A DNA stretch of 64,000 nucleotides, from NCBI GenBank assembly GCA_017938645.1, contig JAGBBE010000075.1:41688-105687 (forward strand), given 5' to 3'. Position numbers and translations under genes: made by a program. Source of the stretch: Clostridia bacterium (GTDB taxonomy: Bacteria > Bacillota_A > Clostridia > Christensenellales > Aristaeellaceae). The first letter of the stretch is position 1. Each line of letters starts with the position of its first letter. The notes below the pieces were generated by a model. The model made no database searches, was not told where the DNA came from, and saw nothing but the letters and a program-made list of their open reading frames with translations. Shown in pieces: positions 17,016 to 25,455 of the stretch.

Positions 17016-18032
17016 TCATTCCGTCCAGGCCACGGTTTCAGCCTCCGGATATCCCTCGCGGAAGCGCAGCGCCTGCCACTGTGCGTCCGTCAGGAAGGCA
17101 CGGGACGCTTCGCAGCCGAACAAAAGCGCGTCGGAGTGAAGCGACTGCAGTTTGCCAACAAGCGCAAGAATATGCTCCTCCTGCCCTTCAAGCGCGGTTC
17201 CGCGTTTGATTTTCACCTGCAGCTGAAGATGATTTCCCGAAATCGCCACGCGGCGCTCGGCCTCGTTCAGAACGCGCACGGCAAGCTGTGTTTCGCGTCC
17301 GTCAAGCATGCCGCAGACGCGCCCGTCGCTCACAGCCGCAGAGCCGATGTATTCCACCGGATTAGGCCCGGTGCGCGAGAGCAGACCGGCGATTTCGTTT
17401 TCCGGCAGGAGCTGGTCGCTCCACGGCTCGCCCACCGAAAAGGCGGGCTGCGCAGAGGGCTTGGGCTTCAAGGCATCATGGACGGCGCACAGCCCCAACA
17501 GCAGATCGCTTCGTCCGTCGCCCAGTTCGCGCACACAGTAGGAAAGGCTGCCGTCGGGCAGGGTCTGTTCGCGTTCGAGGCGTTCAAAAAGAATCGTCAG
17601 ATGCGTGGAAAGCCGCTGGCCGAAATCCGGCTTCTGCGCCTTCATCACTTCCTGTGCCTTTCCCTGCGCAATCATCACCTGTGCGTTGGGGCGCATGCCG
17701 GGAAGCTCGAACAGGGTTCGCAGAAGCGGCCTGAGCGGCGTAACAGCGGCGAGATCATAGGCGATCAGGCAGAGGCGAATCTGACTGAAGTTGAGCGGGT
17801 ACGGCGTGGAGGCGGCCAGCACGCGCAGGGCGTCCTGCGGGCTTTCTCCCGTGCCGGAGAGGATGTCGTAGGCGGCGTTTTCGCTGCTCTTGGGCGACTG
17901 CAGGGAAAGCTCGTACAAGCCTTCTTCGTTCATGTCCACACTCAGGCAGATCGGGTAGATCTGACGCTCCAGATAGGTGTGGCTGCAGCCGGTGAGCGAC
18001 AAAAGGCACACAAGCAGGCAGAGCCTTTTCAT
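17016..18032 (-). CDS. Spore germination lipoprotein, GerC family
   Basis: 338 residues. Signal peptide with lipobox LSLTGC, so a membrane-anchored lipoprotein after cleavage. GerC-like features include SVDMNEEGLYELSLQSP near residue 30 and a C-terminal domain with LQVKIKRGTALEGQEE. Somewhat shorter than typical GerC proteins. The C subunit of a nutrient germinant receptor sits on the outer face of the spore inner membrane with A and B subunits. The start ATG (18032) overlaps the B gene stop by four bases, with AAGGAGGGG upstream. Third gene of the operon. Confidence 0.8.
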   Translation of the reverse strand: MKRLCLLVCLLSLTGCSHTYLERQIYPICLSVDMNEEGLYELSLQSPKSSENAAYDILSGTGESPQDALRVLAASTPYPLNFSQIRLCLIAYDLAAVTPLRPLLRTLFELPGMRPNAQVMIAQGKAQEVMKAQKPDFGQRLSTHLTILFERLEREQTLPDGSLSYCVRELGDGRSDLLLGLCAVHDALKPKPSAQPAFSVGEPWSDQLLPENEIAGLLSRTGPNPVEYIGSAAVSDGRVCGMLDGRETQLAVRVLNEAERRVAISGNHLQLQVKIKRGTALEGQEEHILALVGKLQSLHSDALLFGCEASRAFLTDAQWQALRFREGYPEAETVAWTE

Positions 18033-19108
18033 TTCAACCCCTCCTTTCGGGCGGCAGCGCACAGCGCCAAACCGGCTGTCAGGCTCAGGACGCTCCGCCA
18101 CGGAAGGAGCTTTGTAAACCACTCCGGCAGCCACGGCGTAAGAAGAATCACCACAAGCAGGCAGGGCAAAAGGATCACAGCGGAGGCAGCTGCGCGCGGA
18201 CATTTCGGCACAGCGCGGCGGATGATCCTTTCCGCGCACAGCGCATTTGCGCACAAGGCCGCCGGCCCTCCGGCCAGCCACATCAATCCGGCCAGCTGAT
18301 AGTTGATCACACCCGACGCATGCCGCGCCAGTCCCAGCACACGTTCGCCTGCCGAGAGCGCATCTCCGGGCTCCCACGGTCGCAGGAAGCCGTGCCACAG
18401 CGCCCAGATTGCACCCAGAACCCACGGAATTACCGCCCAGACGGAGGATTTCGCGTCCTTTTCCGTTTTTCCCGGAAGCACGAACAGCAGCGCCGCTCCC
18501 CATACCGCGCCCGTGCCTCCCAGCGCGGTGCGGAGCATATTCCCGACGCCCTGACCCAGCAGCGGCCAGAGGCGGTCGGCACGGCGGGAGGAGTGCAGCA
18601 GCACCGTGCTGAGCAAAAAGAACAGCAAAAGCGCGTATTTCAGCGCCGAAATGCCGTAGCCCACGCCGTTTTCCCTTGCCATCAGCAGCGTGATCCAGCA
18701 CACCGCCGCAACCGAAACTGCTCCTGCGGCAAAGGGATACTCCGGAATCAGCGAGTCGATCAGCCCGGTGAGCGCATACAAAAGCAGCGCCGCATCGCCC
18801 AGAAGGCAGGGAAGCAGCAACAGCGGCAGATACCTGCCCCATGCCGTTTCCAACCCCGAAGCCCCTCTCTTCCACACCAGCCATAAAAGCGCCAGCGGAA
18901 CAAACAGCACAAGCGCCGGCTGCCACACCGTCTGCACGGCGCGGTCGTAGCCGCCAAACGTCACCCACAAAAACAGCTGCATGCTGATTTGCACTGCCGC
19001 AGCCGTCCTCATTGCCGATGCATGTCCGCGCTCACGCTCCTGTTTTTCTTCGGACGCCGAATGCACCTTCGTGCGCGTTCGGGTGATTTTTTCCATCCAC
19101 TGCATCAT
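18029..19108 (-). CDS. Spore germination permease-like protein, GerB family
   Basis: 359 residues, about ten hydrophobic segments after a charged N-terminal stretch of some 30 residues. Gene order (A-B-C), size and hydropathy identify it as the B subunit, an APC-superfamily transporter-like protein that binds the germinant. Sequence motifs are weakly conserved, so the call leans on context. The start ATG overlaps the A gene stop by four bases and the stop overlaps the C gene start by four, so translation is probably coupled. Confidence 0.7.
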   Translation of the reverse strand: MMQWMEKITRTRTKVHSASEEKQERERGHASAMRTAAAVQISMQLFLWVTFGGYDRAVQTVWQPALVLFVPLALLWLVWKRGASGLETAWGRYLPLLLLPCLLGDAALLLYALTGLIDSLIPEYPFAAGAVSVAAVCWITLLMARENGVGYGISALKYALLLFFLLSTVLLHSSRRADRLWPLLGQGVGNMLRTALGGTGAVWGAALLFVLPGKTEKDAKSSVWAVIPWVLGAIWALWHGFLRPWEPGDALSAGERVLGLARHASGVINYQLAGLMWLAGGPAALCANALCAERIIRRAVPKCPRAAASAVILLPCLLVVILLTPWLPEWFTKLLPWRSVLSLTAGLALCAAARKEGLK

Positions 19109-20595
19109 TTTCTTCCTCCAAAGCGGCGCATGCGGCCCCTGGCGCGCAGCATTTCCTCAGGCTGTGCCAGCCACGCGCGCAGCCGCTGACGGTAGACAGG
19201 CGCGCGCAGGATGAGATCCGGATTGTGCGTGCGCCTGGGTGAGCGCGGCGCAAGATAGGGCTGACCAAGGCTTTCCATGCCTGCTACGCGGAAGAGCAGC
19301 AATATGCCCATCAGGCAAATACCCGGAAGCCCCAGAAGCCCGCCCGCGATGAGCAGAAGCATCTGCCCCATGCGGAAGGCAAAGCTCAGCGAGTAATCCG
19401 GCAGCGCATAGCTGCCAAGGCCGCTGAGCGCTACGACAATCAGCAAAAGCGGGCTCACCAGCCCTGCATCCACCGCCGCCGTACCCAGAATCAGCGCGCT
19501 CACCAGCCCGAAGGACGAACCCAACAGCCCCGGAATGCGCGTTCCGGCCTCGTTGATCAGGTCAAACACGGCAAGCATCAGAAGCGCCTCGCTCAAAAGG
19601 CTGATGCTCACCACCGACCGGCTCTGGATGATGTTGGTCAGAAGCGACATCGGCAGCCACATCGGATGAAAGATCACAATGCTCACAAACAGCGCCGGAA
19701 GCAGCAGCGCAAGCCCAGCGCCAATCAGCCTCACCAGCCGCATGAAGGTGCCGTACTGCCAGCGCATATAGCTGTCGTCCGGCGCATGGAACAAGTGCCA
19801 CAGGGTCATCGGCATGGCGATGGCGCGCGGGCTTCCGTCGATGAGCACCACCGCCTGACCCTCCAGAAGAAAGCTCACCGCACGGTCGGGCCGTTCGGTG
19901 GATACCGTCTGCGGCAGCGGCGCGAGCGGATCGTCCTCGATGAGCTGGTTGAGCACGCCTACGGTGAGCACATCATCCAGATTGGCGGATGTGATGCGGC
20001 GTTCCAGCTCCGCAAGCGTCTCCTCCCGGCAAGCTCCCTTCAGGCTCACGATGGCCACGCTGGTCTTTACCCGCGTGCCCACGGTGATTCGCCTGCAGAT
20101 CAGATCCGGCGTGGGCATCATGCGATGCAGAAGCGTCAGGTTGTCGCGCAGCGGCTCCGAAAACGCCTCGTGCGGGCCGATAACCACCGTTTCGGTCTGC
20201 GGCGTGGAGATGGAACGCTTCACGTAGAAGCGCACGTCGATCAACACCGCCTCGTCCGCCGTGTCCACAAGCAGCATGCACAGGCCGTTCATCATCGTTT
20301 CCACGGCCTCCTGAGGCTTGCTTATGCGTTTGACCTCCGGCGCTTCGATCAGCCTCAGGCAGGCCGCATCCAGCGCGCTCTGACCCGAGTGTACTTCGGC
20401 GCAGCGCAAAAGCGGCCGGATCACAAAATCCGCCGCCAGTTGCGCGCCCACCATGCCGTCTACATAGTACAGCGCGCACTTCTGCCCCATGGCCACGAGC
20501 TTTCGCACAACAATATCGCTGTTTTCACCGATATGAAGCAGTTCCTCCATCAGGCGCATATTGCGCCGCAAATCCCGAAAAAAAACCGGCTGCAT
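19105..20595 (-). CDS. Spore germination protein, GerA family
   Basis: 496 residues. N-terminal soluble half with VDGMVGAQLAADFVIRPLL and the GPHEAFSEPLRDNLTLLHRM segment characteristic of GerA/GerK A subunits, then RITSANLDDV, FLLEGQAVVLIDGSPRAIAMP, and four to five membrane segments with RIPGLLGSSFGLVSALILG. The tail is basic and cytoplasmic. A subunits form the ring-shaped germinant-gated ion channel in B. subtilis. The start is the second ATG (20595), five bases after GGAGG; the ATG at 20607 would remove that site's function. First gene of the ger operon. Confidence 0.9.
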   Translation of the reverse strand: MQPVFFRDLRRNMRLMEELLHIGENSDIVVRKLVAMGQKCALYYVDGMVGAQLAADFVIRPLLRCAEVHSGQSALDAACLRLIEAPEVKRISKPQEAVETMMNGLCMLLVDTADEAVLIDVRFYVKRSISTPQTETVVIGPHEAFSEPLRDNLTLLHRMMPTPDLICRRITVGTRVKTSVAIVSLKGACREETLAELERRITSANLDDVLTVGVLNQLIEDDPLAPLPQTVSTERPDRAVSFLLEGQAVVLIDGSPRAIAMPMTLWHLFHAPDDSYMRWQYGTFMRLVRLIGAGLALLLPALFVSIVIFHPMWLPMSLLTNIIQSRSVVSISLLSEALLMLAVFDLINEAGTRIPGLLGSSFGLVSALILGTAAVDAGLVSPLLLIVVALSGLGSYALPDYSLSFAFRMGQMLLLIAGGLLGLPGICLMGILLLFRVAGMESLGQPYLAPRSPRRTHNPDLILRAPVYRQRLRAWLAQPEEMLRARGRMRRFGGRK

Positions 20596-20617
20596 TGCTT
20601 CCTCCATCCGTGCAGGA

Positions 20618-20624
20618 TTGGAGA
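20618..20624 (-). promoter_or_regulatory. Possible sporulation (sigma F/G) -10 element
   Basis: On the minus strand CATACTA lies about 25 bases before the gerA-type start, in the short gap after the serine hydrolase gene. It matches the forespore sigma factor -10 consensus. The best upstream -35-like sequence is TGAATC at an 18-base distance, longer than the usual 15, so the promoter is tentative. Confidence 0.4.
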
Positions 20625-20652
20625 TAGTATGCAGCCGATTGCCTGAATTGAT

Positions 20653-21843
20653 TCACTCCACCGCGAAGGGATTCTCCGTTTCGTGGGTAGGATTGACGAT
20701 GCGGTTGTAGCAGATGCGCATGATGACGCGGCCAAGCATGCCTACGCCGTTGTGCATGCTGTCGTCCTCGCAGCCGTTGGTAAGCAGCACCACGCCGGTG
20801 CGGTCAGCAGGATCGAAATATGCGGCGCAGAGCATGCCGTAGGCCTTGCCGCCGTGGCCGTACATCGTCCGGCCTTCGACCTGATCGTCGGTGATGATGT
20901 TCATAAACAGCCCGTGGCCGCTATCGCAGGCGACAGAGCCGATGTTGTTCTGACGGGTGGTCATTTCCTTGACGGCGGACTCGGAAAGGATGCGCGTGTT
21001 TTCATACACGCCGCCGTCGCACAGGGCGATGAGAAGCTTGCACAGATCCGGCGCGGAGATGATGAGCTTGCCCGCCGTCAGGAAGTAATGCGTCTGCGCG
21101 TCAGGCTCGGTGATGCAGGAATCGTCGTCGCGAAGCCGCTTGCCCAGCGTCTTTTCCGGCATGTGGTAGATGTCGGCCAGCTGCCTGTCCTGCGGGATCA
21201 GGCTTGCCTGATACGCCGCCGTGATGCCAAGCGGCTCAAACACGTTTTCACGCATGTACCCGTCCACCGTCTGACCGCTGAGCTTCTCAATCAGCGCGCC
21301 GATGAGACCGCCGCCGAAGTTGGAGTACTGACGCTTCGTGCCCGGCTTCACGCTTCCGGTGAACGCGTACTCGCCCTTTTTCGAAAACACGTCGGAAAGC
21401 GGCTCGCCGTTATGCCCCAGCGCCTCCTGATAGAAGCCGCCGTCGCGTAAGGCTGCGGTGTGGGTCATGAGCTGACGGAGCGTCACCGGCACCTGCGGAT
21501 ACCCGGGATGTGCAATTTCAAATCCGAAAAGCTCGCCAAGCGGCGTATCCAGCGGAAGATTCTTTTCCGTGATCAGCTGCATCAGGCCGATGTTGGCGAC
21601 CATCTTGGAAATGCTGCCCGATTGAAAAAGCGTGTCGGCGGTCACGTTTTCGCCGCCCAGCTTTGTTTTGCCGTATGTGTGGGTGAAGGTGACTTCGCCG
21701 TTCTGGATGACCGCAACCACCGCGCCCAGCGTATCGTACATGGCGAAATAGCGGTTCAATTCCTCCTCCACCGTTGCCTCCGACGCCAGCGCCGATGAAA
21801 ACAGGCACAGGAATGCCATGAAAAACGCGGCTGCCCTTTTCAT
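20653..21843 (-). CDS. Secreted serine hydrolase, class C beta-lactamase/PBP fold
   Basis: 396 residues. An N-terminal signal peptide ends near ALASEA. Catalytic motifs: SGSISKM (SxxK) near residue 75, YSNFGGG (YxN) near 170, and YGHGGKA (HxG in place of KTG) near 330. This set is shared by class C beta-lactamases, D-aminopeptidases and esterases; the actual substrate is unknown. The start ATG at 21843 follows AAGGAGGTG. A promoter with TTGCGG (21894-21889) and TATAAT (21871-21866) lies upstream, partly inside the ABC gene's end. The gene precedes the ger operon on the same strand. Confidence 0.8.
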   Translation of the reverse strand: MKRAAAFFMAFLCLFSSALASEATVEEELNRYFAMYDTLGAVVAVIQNGEVTFTHTYGKTKLGGENVTADTLFQSGSISKMVANIGLMQLITEKNLPLDTPLGELFGFEIAHPGYPQVPVTLRQLMTHTAALRDGGFYQEALGHNGEPLSDVFSKKGEYAFTGSVKPGTKRQYSNFGGGLIGALIEKLSGQTVDGYMRENVFEPLGITAAYQASLIPQDRQLADIYHMPEKTLGKRLRDDDSCITEPDAQTHYFLTAGKLIISAPDLCKLLIALCDGGVYENTRILSESAVKEMTTRQNNIGSVACDSGHGLFMNIITDDQVEGRTMYGHGGKAYGMLCAAYFDPADRTGVVLLTNGCEDDSMHNGVGMLGRVIMRICYNRIVNPTHETENPFAVE

Positions 21844-21865
21844 CCATCCCACCTCCTTTGCGCCT

Positions 21866-21894
21866 ATTATACCGGATTCAGCCCTCCGCCGCAA
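21866..21894 (-). promoter_or_regulatory. Promoter of the serine hydrolase gene
   Basis: Minus strand TTGCGG, 17-base spacer, TATAAT. The -35 box lies within the last codons of the ABC ATPase gene. Confidence 0.6.
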
Positions 21895-22552
21895 GCACGC
21901 TGCCGCCTTCCACGCGGTAGCGCTCCTTCGCGCGCGAGGCTACATAGCCGTCATGGGTGATGAGCACGATGGTGTGCCCCTCACGGCTGAGATCGTCCAG
22001 CATATCGAGGATGCCGTCGCGGCTGGCTTCATCCAGAGCGCCGGTGGGCTCGTCGCACAGAAGCAGCCTTGGCTTTACGCACAGCGCCCTCGCCAGCGCC
22101 ACCCGCTGCTGCTGACCGCCGGAAAGCTCGCGCGGCAGATGCTTTTCCCGTCCCTCAAGCCCCATGCGGAAAAGTTCTTCCCGGGCAATCGCCAGCCGCT
22201 CCTTTTCAGCCATGCCGCGCAGCATCAGCGGAAAGGCCACGTTTTCCTCGGCGGTGAGACGGTTCATCAGCTGATAGCCCTGAAAGACGAACCCGATTTT
22301 TTCCTTGCGCACGGCGCACATCTCCGGCGGCGTCATGTGGCTCACGTTTTCGCCATCCAGCAGATACTCGCCCTGCGTGGGCAGATCGAGGCAGCCCAGA
22401 ATGTTCATCAGCGTCGACTTTCCCGAGCCCGACGGCCCCACAAACGCCGTATAGGCGCCCTTTGGAATGTGCAGGTTCACCGAATGCAGCACCTCGAGCT
22501 TCTCTCCGCGCCGCGCCTGATAGGATTTGGTCACATTGTTCATGCGGATCAT
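21878..22552 (-). CDS. ABC transporter ATP-binding protein, MacB/LolD type
   Basis: 224 residues, one nucleotide-binding domain. Walker A GPSGSGKST near residue 40, Q-loop FVFQGYQL, signature ELSGGQQQRVALARAL near 140, Walker B RLLLCDEPTGALD, and the H-loop LITHD. The ILGCLDLPTQGEY segment is typical of MacB/LolD-class ATPases that pair with FtsX-like permeases. No permease gene is adjacent on either side, so this is an orphan subunit here. ATG start at 22552 behind GGGAGGG. Its upstream region is shared with the divergent tRNA promoter. Confidence 0.85.
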   Translation of the reverse strand: MIRMNNVTKSYQARRGEKLEVLHSVNLHIPKGAYTAFVGPSGSGKSTLMNILGCLDLPTQGEYLLDGENVSHMTPPEMCAVRKEKIGFVFQGYQLMNRLTAEENVAFPLMLRGMAEKERLAIAREELFRMGLEGREKHLPRELSGGQQQRVALARALCVKPRLLLCDEPTGALDEASRDGILDMLDDLSREGHTIVLITHDGYVASRAKERYRVEGGSVLAAEG

Positions 22553-22622
22553 CCAATCCCTCCCTTTTTTTCATAGCATTTCCGGGAGCAAGAAAAAAAT
22601 CAGATTTTTTTCAAATTGGGTA

Positions 22623-22651
22623 TTGACTTTCCCCCTAAACTGTCATATAAT
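22623..22651 (+). promoter_or_regulatory. Promoter of the tRNA-Gln/tRNA-Glu unit
   Basis: TTGACT (22623-22628), 17-base spacer, TATAAT (22646-22651); transcription should start about 15 bases before tRNA-Gln. Confidence 0.85.
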
Positions 22652-22671
22652 CATTCTCGCACCAAACGCGA

Positions 22672-22745
22672 TGGGGAATTGTGTAACGGCAGCACCTACG
22701 ACTCTGACTCGTATTGTCTAGGTTCGAATCCTAGTTCCCCAGCCA
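22672..22745 (+). tRNA. tRNA-Gln (CTG anticodon)
   Basis: Acceptor arms TGGGGAA/TTCCCCA, D arm, anticodon stem TACGA/TCGTA with loop CTCTGAC giving anticodon CTG, and T arm TAGG-TTCGAAT-CCTA. The CCA end is encoded (22743-22745). Confidence 0.93.
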
Positions 22746-22746
22746 A

Positions 22747-22821
22747 GGCTCCATGGTCAAGCGGTTAAGACGTCGCCCTCTCAAGGCGAAATCAGGGGTT
22801 CGATTCCCCTTGGAGCTGCCA
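22747..22821 (+). tRNA. tRNA-Glu (CTC anticodon)
   Basis: Acceptor arms GGCTCCA/TGGAGCT (first pair G-U), anticodon stem TCGCC/GGCGA with loop CTCTCAA giving anticodon CTC, T arm GGGG-TTCGATT-CCCC, encoded CCA. One base separates it from tRNA-Gln. Confidence 0.93.
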
Positions 22822-22825
22822 GATG

Positions 22826-22855
22826 CAACCGTCGCTTTCAAGCGGCGGTTTTTGT
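22826..22855 (+). terminator. Terminator after the tRNA pair
   Basis: AACCGTCGCT / AGCGGCGGTT stem with a TTCA loop, followed by a T-rich tract, just before the cutC ribosome binding site. Confidence 0.75.
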
Positions 22856-22888
22856 TTTACCTGCATTTTCATTTAAGGAGGATTCGCC

Positions 22889-23632
22889 ATGTCCAATGTG
22901 CTTGTGGAAGTATGCTGCGGCTCTGCCGACGATGTCATCGAGGCGTGGAAGGCCGGTGCGAACCGTGTGGAACTCAACTCCAACCTGTTTCAGGGCGGAC
23001 TCACGCCCACGGCCGGCTGTCTGGAAGTGGTCAAGGAGGTCGTGGACATCCCGGTGATGACCATGCTGCGCCCGCGCGGCGGCGGATTCTGCTATACTGA
23101 CGCGGAGTTCAAAACCATCCTCAGGGATGCGAAGATTCTGCTCAATCACGGCTCTGACGGTCTGGTGTTCGGCTTCCTGCACGAAGACGGCACCGTAGAC
23201 GTGGAGCGCACCCGCATTGCCGTGGAAGCCGCCGAAGGCAAGCCCACGGTGTTCCACCGCGCGCTGGACGTAACGCCGGACTGGAAGCGCGCGCTGGAGG
23301 AGCTCATCAAGCTGGGCGTCACGCGCGTTTTGACCAGCGGACAGGCCTCTGACGTGTTCTTTGCGCTGGAAACCATCCGCGAGATGATTCAGTTCGCCGG
23401 CGACGCCATCGAAATTCTGCCGGGAGCCGGCATCACGCTGGAAAACGTGAGCCGCGTAGTGGAAATCACCGGCACGAAGCAGATCCACCTTGCGCGCCAC
23501 AAGAGCATGCCCGATCCCTCCGTCAACAACAACCGCTCCATCTATTTCGGCGGCGCGCTCTATCCGCCGGAGGACCGTTATGACGTGACCGACCGCGGCT
23601 ACATCGCCCAGGTGTGCGGAAAGGTGCGCTGA
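22889..23632 (+). CDS. cutC: CutC family protein
   Basis: 247 residues. The TIM-barrel CutC family is recognised by VEVCCGSADDVIEAWKAGA at the N-terminus, RVELNSNLFQGGLTPTAGCL, MLRPRGGGFCYTDAEF near residue 60, HRALDVTPDW near 125 and RVLTSGQ near 150. CutC has been linked to copper homeostasis, but a direct role is debated; the fold suggests an enzyme. A strong AAGGAGG precedes the ATG by seven bases. Two bases separate its stop from the start of the asparaginase-family gene, so the two are co-translated. Confidence 0.9.
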   Translation: MSNVLVEVCCGSADDVIEAWKAGANRVELNSNLFQGGLTPTAGCLEVVKEVVDIPVMTMLRPRGGGFCYTDAEFKTILRDAKILLNHGSDGLVFGFLHEDGTVDVERTRIAVEAAEGKPTVFHRALDVTPDWKRALEELIKLGVTRVLTSGQASDVFFALETIREMIQFAGDAIEILPGAGITLENVSRVVEITGTKQIHLARHKSMPDPSVNNNRSIYFGGALYPPEDRYDVTDRGYIAQVCGKVR

Positions 23633-23634
23633 AC

Positions 23635-24549
23635 ATGCCTGCAATGATCGGCACATGGAAAATGTGCATGGAAGGCCTCAAAGACGGCTGGGCGCTGATG
23701 CAAAGCGGCGCAGGCGCTCAGGACGCCGTGGAGCGCGCCATCATGGCCGTGGAGGACAACGCCGCCTACCAGTCCGTGGGTTTCGGCGGCCTGCCTGCGC
23801 GCGACGGGCAGGTCTATCTCGACGCGGCATGGATGGACGGCAATACGCTTCGCATGGGCGGCATTATGTCGGCCCGAAACCTGCGCAACCCCATCCGCGC
23901 CGCCCGCGCGCTGTGCGGACGGGAAACCAACTGCCTTCTGGCCGGTGAAGGCGCGGAGCAGTTCGCCATTTCCCACGGGCTTGCCCTGCGCGATATGCGC
24001 ACGGAGGAAAGCCTGCGTCTGTGGCGCGAGGAAGTGAAGAATTCCAGCCACATCTACGACGCCTACCGCGAGCACGACACCGTGTGCGTCATCGGTCTGG
24101 ATGAGCGCGGAAGCATGATCGCGGGCACGTCCACCTCGGGGCTTTTCATGAAGGACCCCGGCCGCGTGGGCGATTCCCCCATCATCGGCTCCGGCTTCTA
24201 CTGCGATGCGCGCCATGGCGCAGCAGCGGCCACCGGCCTCGGCGAGGACATCATGCGCGGCTGCCTGTCGTATGAAATCGTGTCGCTGATGAAGCGCGGC
24301 GCATCGCCCGATGAGGCCTGCTTCGAGGCGGTGAAGGAACTGAGCGGCCGCAAGCTCGCGCTTGGCGAGGACGAGGGCAGCATCAGCGTGATCGCCATGA
24401 ACGCGCAGGGCGACTATGGCGCGGCCACGACGCTTTCCGTGTTCCCGTTTGCTGCGGCGAAGGATTCCGCCGTGGAGCTGTTTGCATCCCGCAAGGACGT
24501 CTGCGGACACAAAGCGGTTTCCCTCAGCGATGTGGAAAACGAACCGTAA
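23635..24549 (+). CDS. Glycosylasparaginase / isoaspartyl peptidase family (Ntn hydrolase)
   Basis: 304 residues. The Ntn-hydrolase self-cleavage site is HDTVCVIGLDERG near residue 148: cleavage before the Thr would expose it as nucleophile. TSTSGLFMKDPGRVGDSPIIGSGFY and AAAATGLGEDIMR follow as in glycosylasparaginases. N-terminal DAVERAIMAVEDN matches the alpha subunit. No signal peptide, so cytoplasmic. Members hydrolyse N-linked GlcNAc-Asn or isoaspartyl peptides. ATG at 23635; the more upstream GTG at 23614 would lie inside cutC. The pair with cutC may take part in host-glycan or peptide breakdown (inference). Confidence 0.85.
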   Translation: MPAMIGTWKMCMEGLKDGWALMQSGAGAQDAVERAIMAVEDNAAYQSVGFGGLPARDGQVYLDAAWMDGNTLRMGGIMSARNLRNPIRAARALCGRETNCLLAGEGAEQFAISHGLALRDMRTEESLRLWREEVKNSSHIYDAYREHDTVCVIGLDERGSMIAGTSTSGLFMKDPGRVGDSPIIGSGFYCDARHGAAAATGLGEDIMRGCLSYEIVSLMKRGASPDEACFEAVKELSGRKLALGEDEGSISVIAMNAQGDYGAATTLSVFPFAAAKDSAVELFASRKDVCGHKAVSLSDVENEP

Positions 24550-24571
24550 TGCACCAGAGAGGAAGTTTTGC

Positions 24572-24757
24572 ATGAAGGAATACAAGCTGGTCTACCTCAA
24601 CAAGGGCTTCAAGCTCACGGTGGAAAAGGATCTGGAGCAGGCCGAGGAAATCATCAACCAGTATGCTTCCGAAGGCTGGGAGCTTCAGCAGATCGTTTCT
24701 CCCGATAACGGATTCGGCTCCATGGTTGGTGTGTTTTACAAAGAAAAGAAGCTGTGA
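24572..24757 (+). CDS. Small DUF4177 protein
   Basis: 61 residues. The KEYKLVYL start and EEIINQYASEGWELQQIV core with a following FYKEKK strand are the DUF4177 pattern, a small alpha/beta protein widespread in Firmicutes and of unknown function. ATG behind AGAGGAAG, 22 bases after the asparaginase-family stop, so probably the last gene of the cutC transcript. Confidence 0.75.
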   Translation: MKEYKLVYLNKGFKLTVEKDLEQAEEIINQYASEGWELQQIVSPDNGFGSMVGVFYKEKKL

Positions 24758-24763
24758 TGCAAA

Positions 24764-24790
24764 AACCCCACGCTTGATGAGCGTGGGGTT
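24764..24790. terminator. Convergent terminator
   Basis: AACCCCACGC / GCGTGGGGTT, 10-bp stem with a 7-base loop between the convergent DUF4177 and flavoprotein genes; the T-run is on the minus strand. Confidence 0.75.
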
Positions 24791-24795
24791 CTGCA

Positions 24796-25284
24796 TTACT
24801 TTCTGCTCTGCATCAGTTCCAGCGATTCCTTGCCGGTCATGTGTTCGATGTCCAGCGCGATCATGCACAGCTTGTCCCATTCGTCACGGATTTCCTGTTC
24901 GCCGCGCTCCATGTGCTGCATGCCGTAGCGCTTCGCCAGCGCCATGATGGCTTCCCTCTTTTCCGCTGCGTCCTTCACCTCGCGCACGCGGCCAAAGGCA
25001 ATCACGCTGCGGTAATGCGTGGTAAACCGGGCGGGAATCACATCATCAGAAGCGATCACGCAGAAGGACGCCTTGCTGTGCCTGCGCACCGCGTCGGCCT
25101 TGTGGCCGTCCATCGCGCCGTGGAAATAGATTTTGCCATCGTGGTACACATAGCTCAGCGGCACTGCGTAGGGATAGTCCTCATCGCCCAGAAGCGCCAG
25201 TACGCCGGAGGTGCCTGAAAGCAGGATCTGCTCGGTTTCCTCCATGGGAAGCTCCTGACGGGAACGTCTCATCTTGCGGAACAT
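24796..25284 (-). CDS. Pyridoxamine 5'-phosphate oxidase-like flavoprotein (Nim family)
   Basis: 162 residues. MRRSRQEL start, LALLGDEDYPYAVPLSYVY near residue 33, IYFHGAMDGHKADAVRR near 60 and VIAFGRVREV near 100 are the split-barrel FMN-binding pattern of NimA/PPOX-like proteins. Relatives reduce nitroimidazoles or bind heme or flavin; the natural role is unclear. Two adjacent ATG codons (25287 and 25284) follow GAGGAGGA; the second has the better spacing. Monocistronic, divergent from pnuC. Confidence 0.8.
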   Translation of the reverse strand: MFRKMRRSRQELPMEETEQILLSGTSGVLALLGDEDYPYAVPLSYVYHDGKIYFHGAMDGHKADAVRRHSKASFCVIASDDVIPARFTTHYRSVIAFGRVREVKDAAEKREAIMALAKRYGMQHMERGEQEIRDEWDKLCMIALDIEHMTGKESLELMQSRK

Positions 25285-25325
25285 CATTCGTCCTCCTCTT
25301 TGGTTTTGCCCACAGTATAGCACAC

Positions 25326-25354
25326 TTGACTGCCGATGCCAAACATGCTATACT
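25326..25354 (+). promoter_or_regulatory. Promoter of pnuC
   Basis: TTGACT (25326-25331), 17-base spacer, TATACT (25349-25354). The transcript should start near 25361, leaving a leader of about 115 bases. Confidence 0.8.
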
Positions 25355-25373
25355 CCAGCGGAAGTGAAAATCA

Positions 25374-25455
25374 TCGCTGCCACCGGGTAGCGGAGTGCGT
25401 AGGCATTCGTTTTGTGCATCATTAGGTCTTTGAAGATGCGCAGGACGGATGCCTT
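25374..25455 (+). promoter_or_regulatory. Structured 5' leader of pnuC, candidate riboswitch
   Basis: Two hairpins fill the leader. The first is CGCTGCC/GGTAGCG (25375-25392). The second has a 9-bp outer stem AGGCATTCG/CGGATGCCT (25401-25454) and a 7-bp inner stem GTGCATC/GATGCGC (25414-25441) separated by an internal loop. The GGGAGGAAG ribosome binding site follows nine bases later. No Rho-independent terminator is seen, so control would be at translation. I cannot match it to a named class. Confidence 0.5.
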
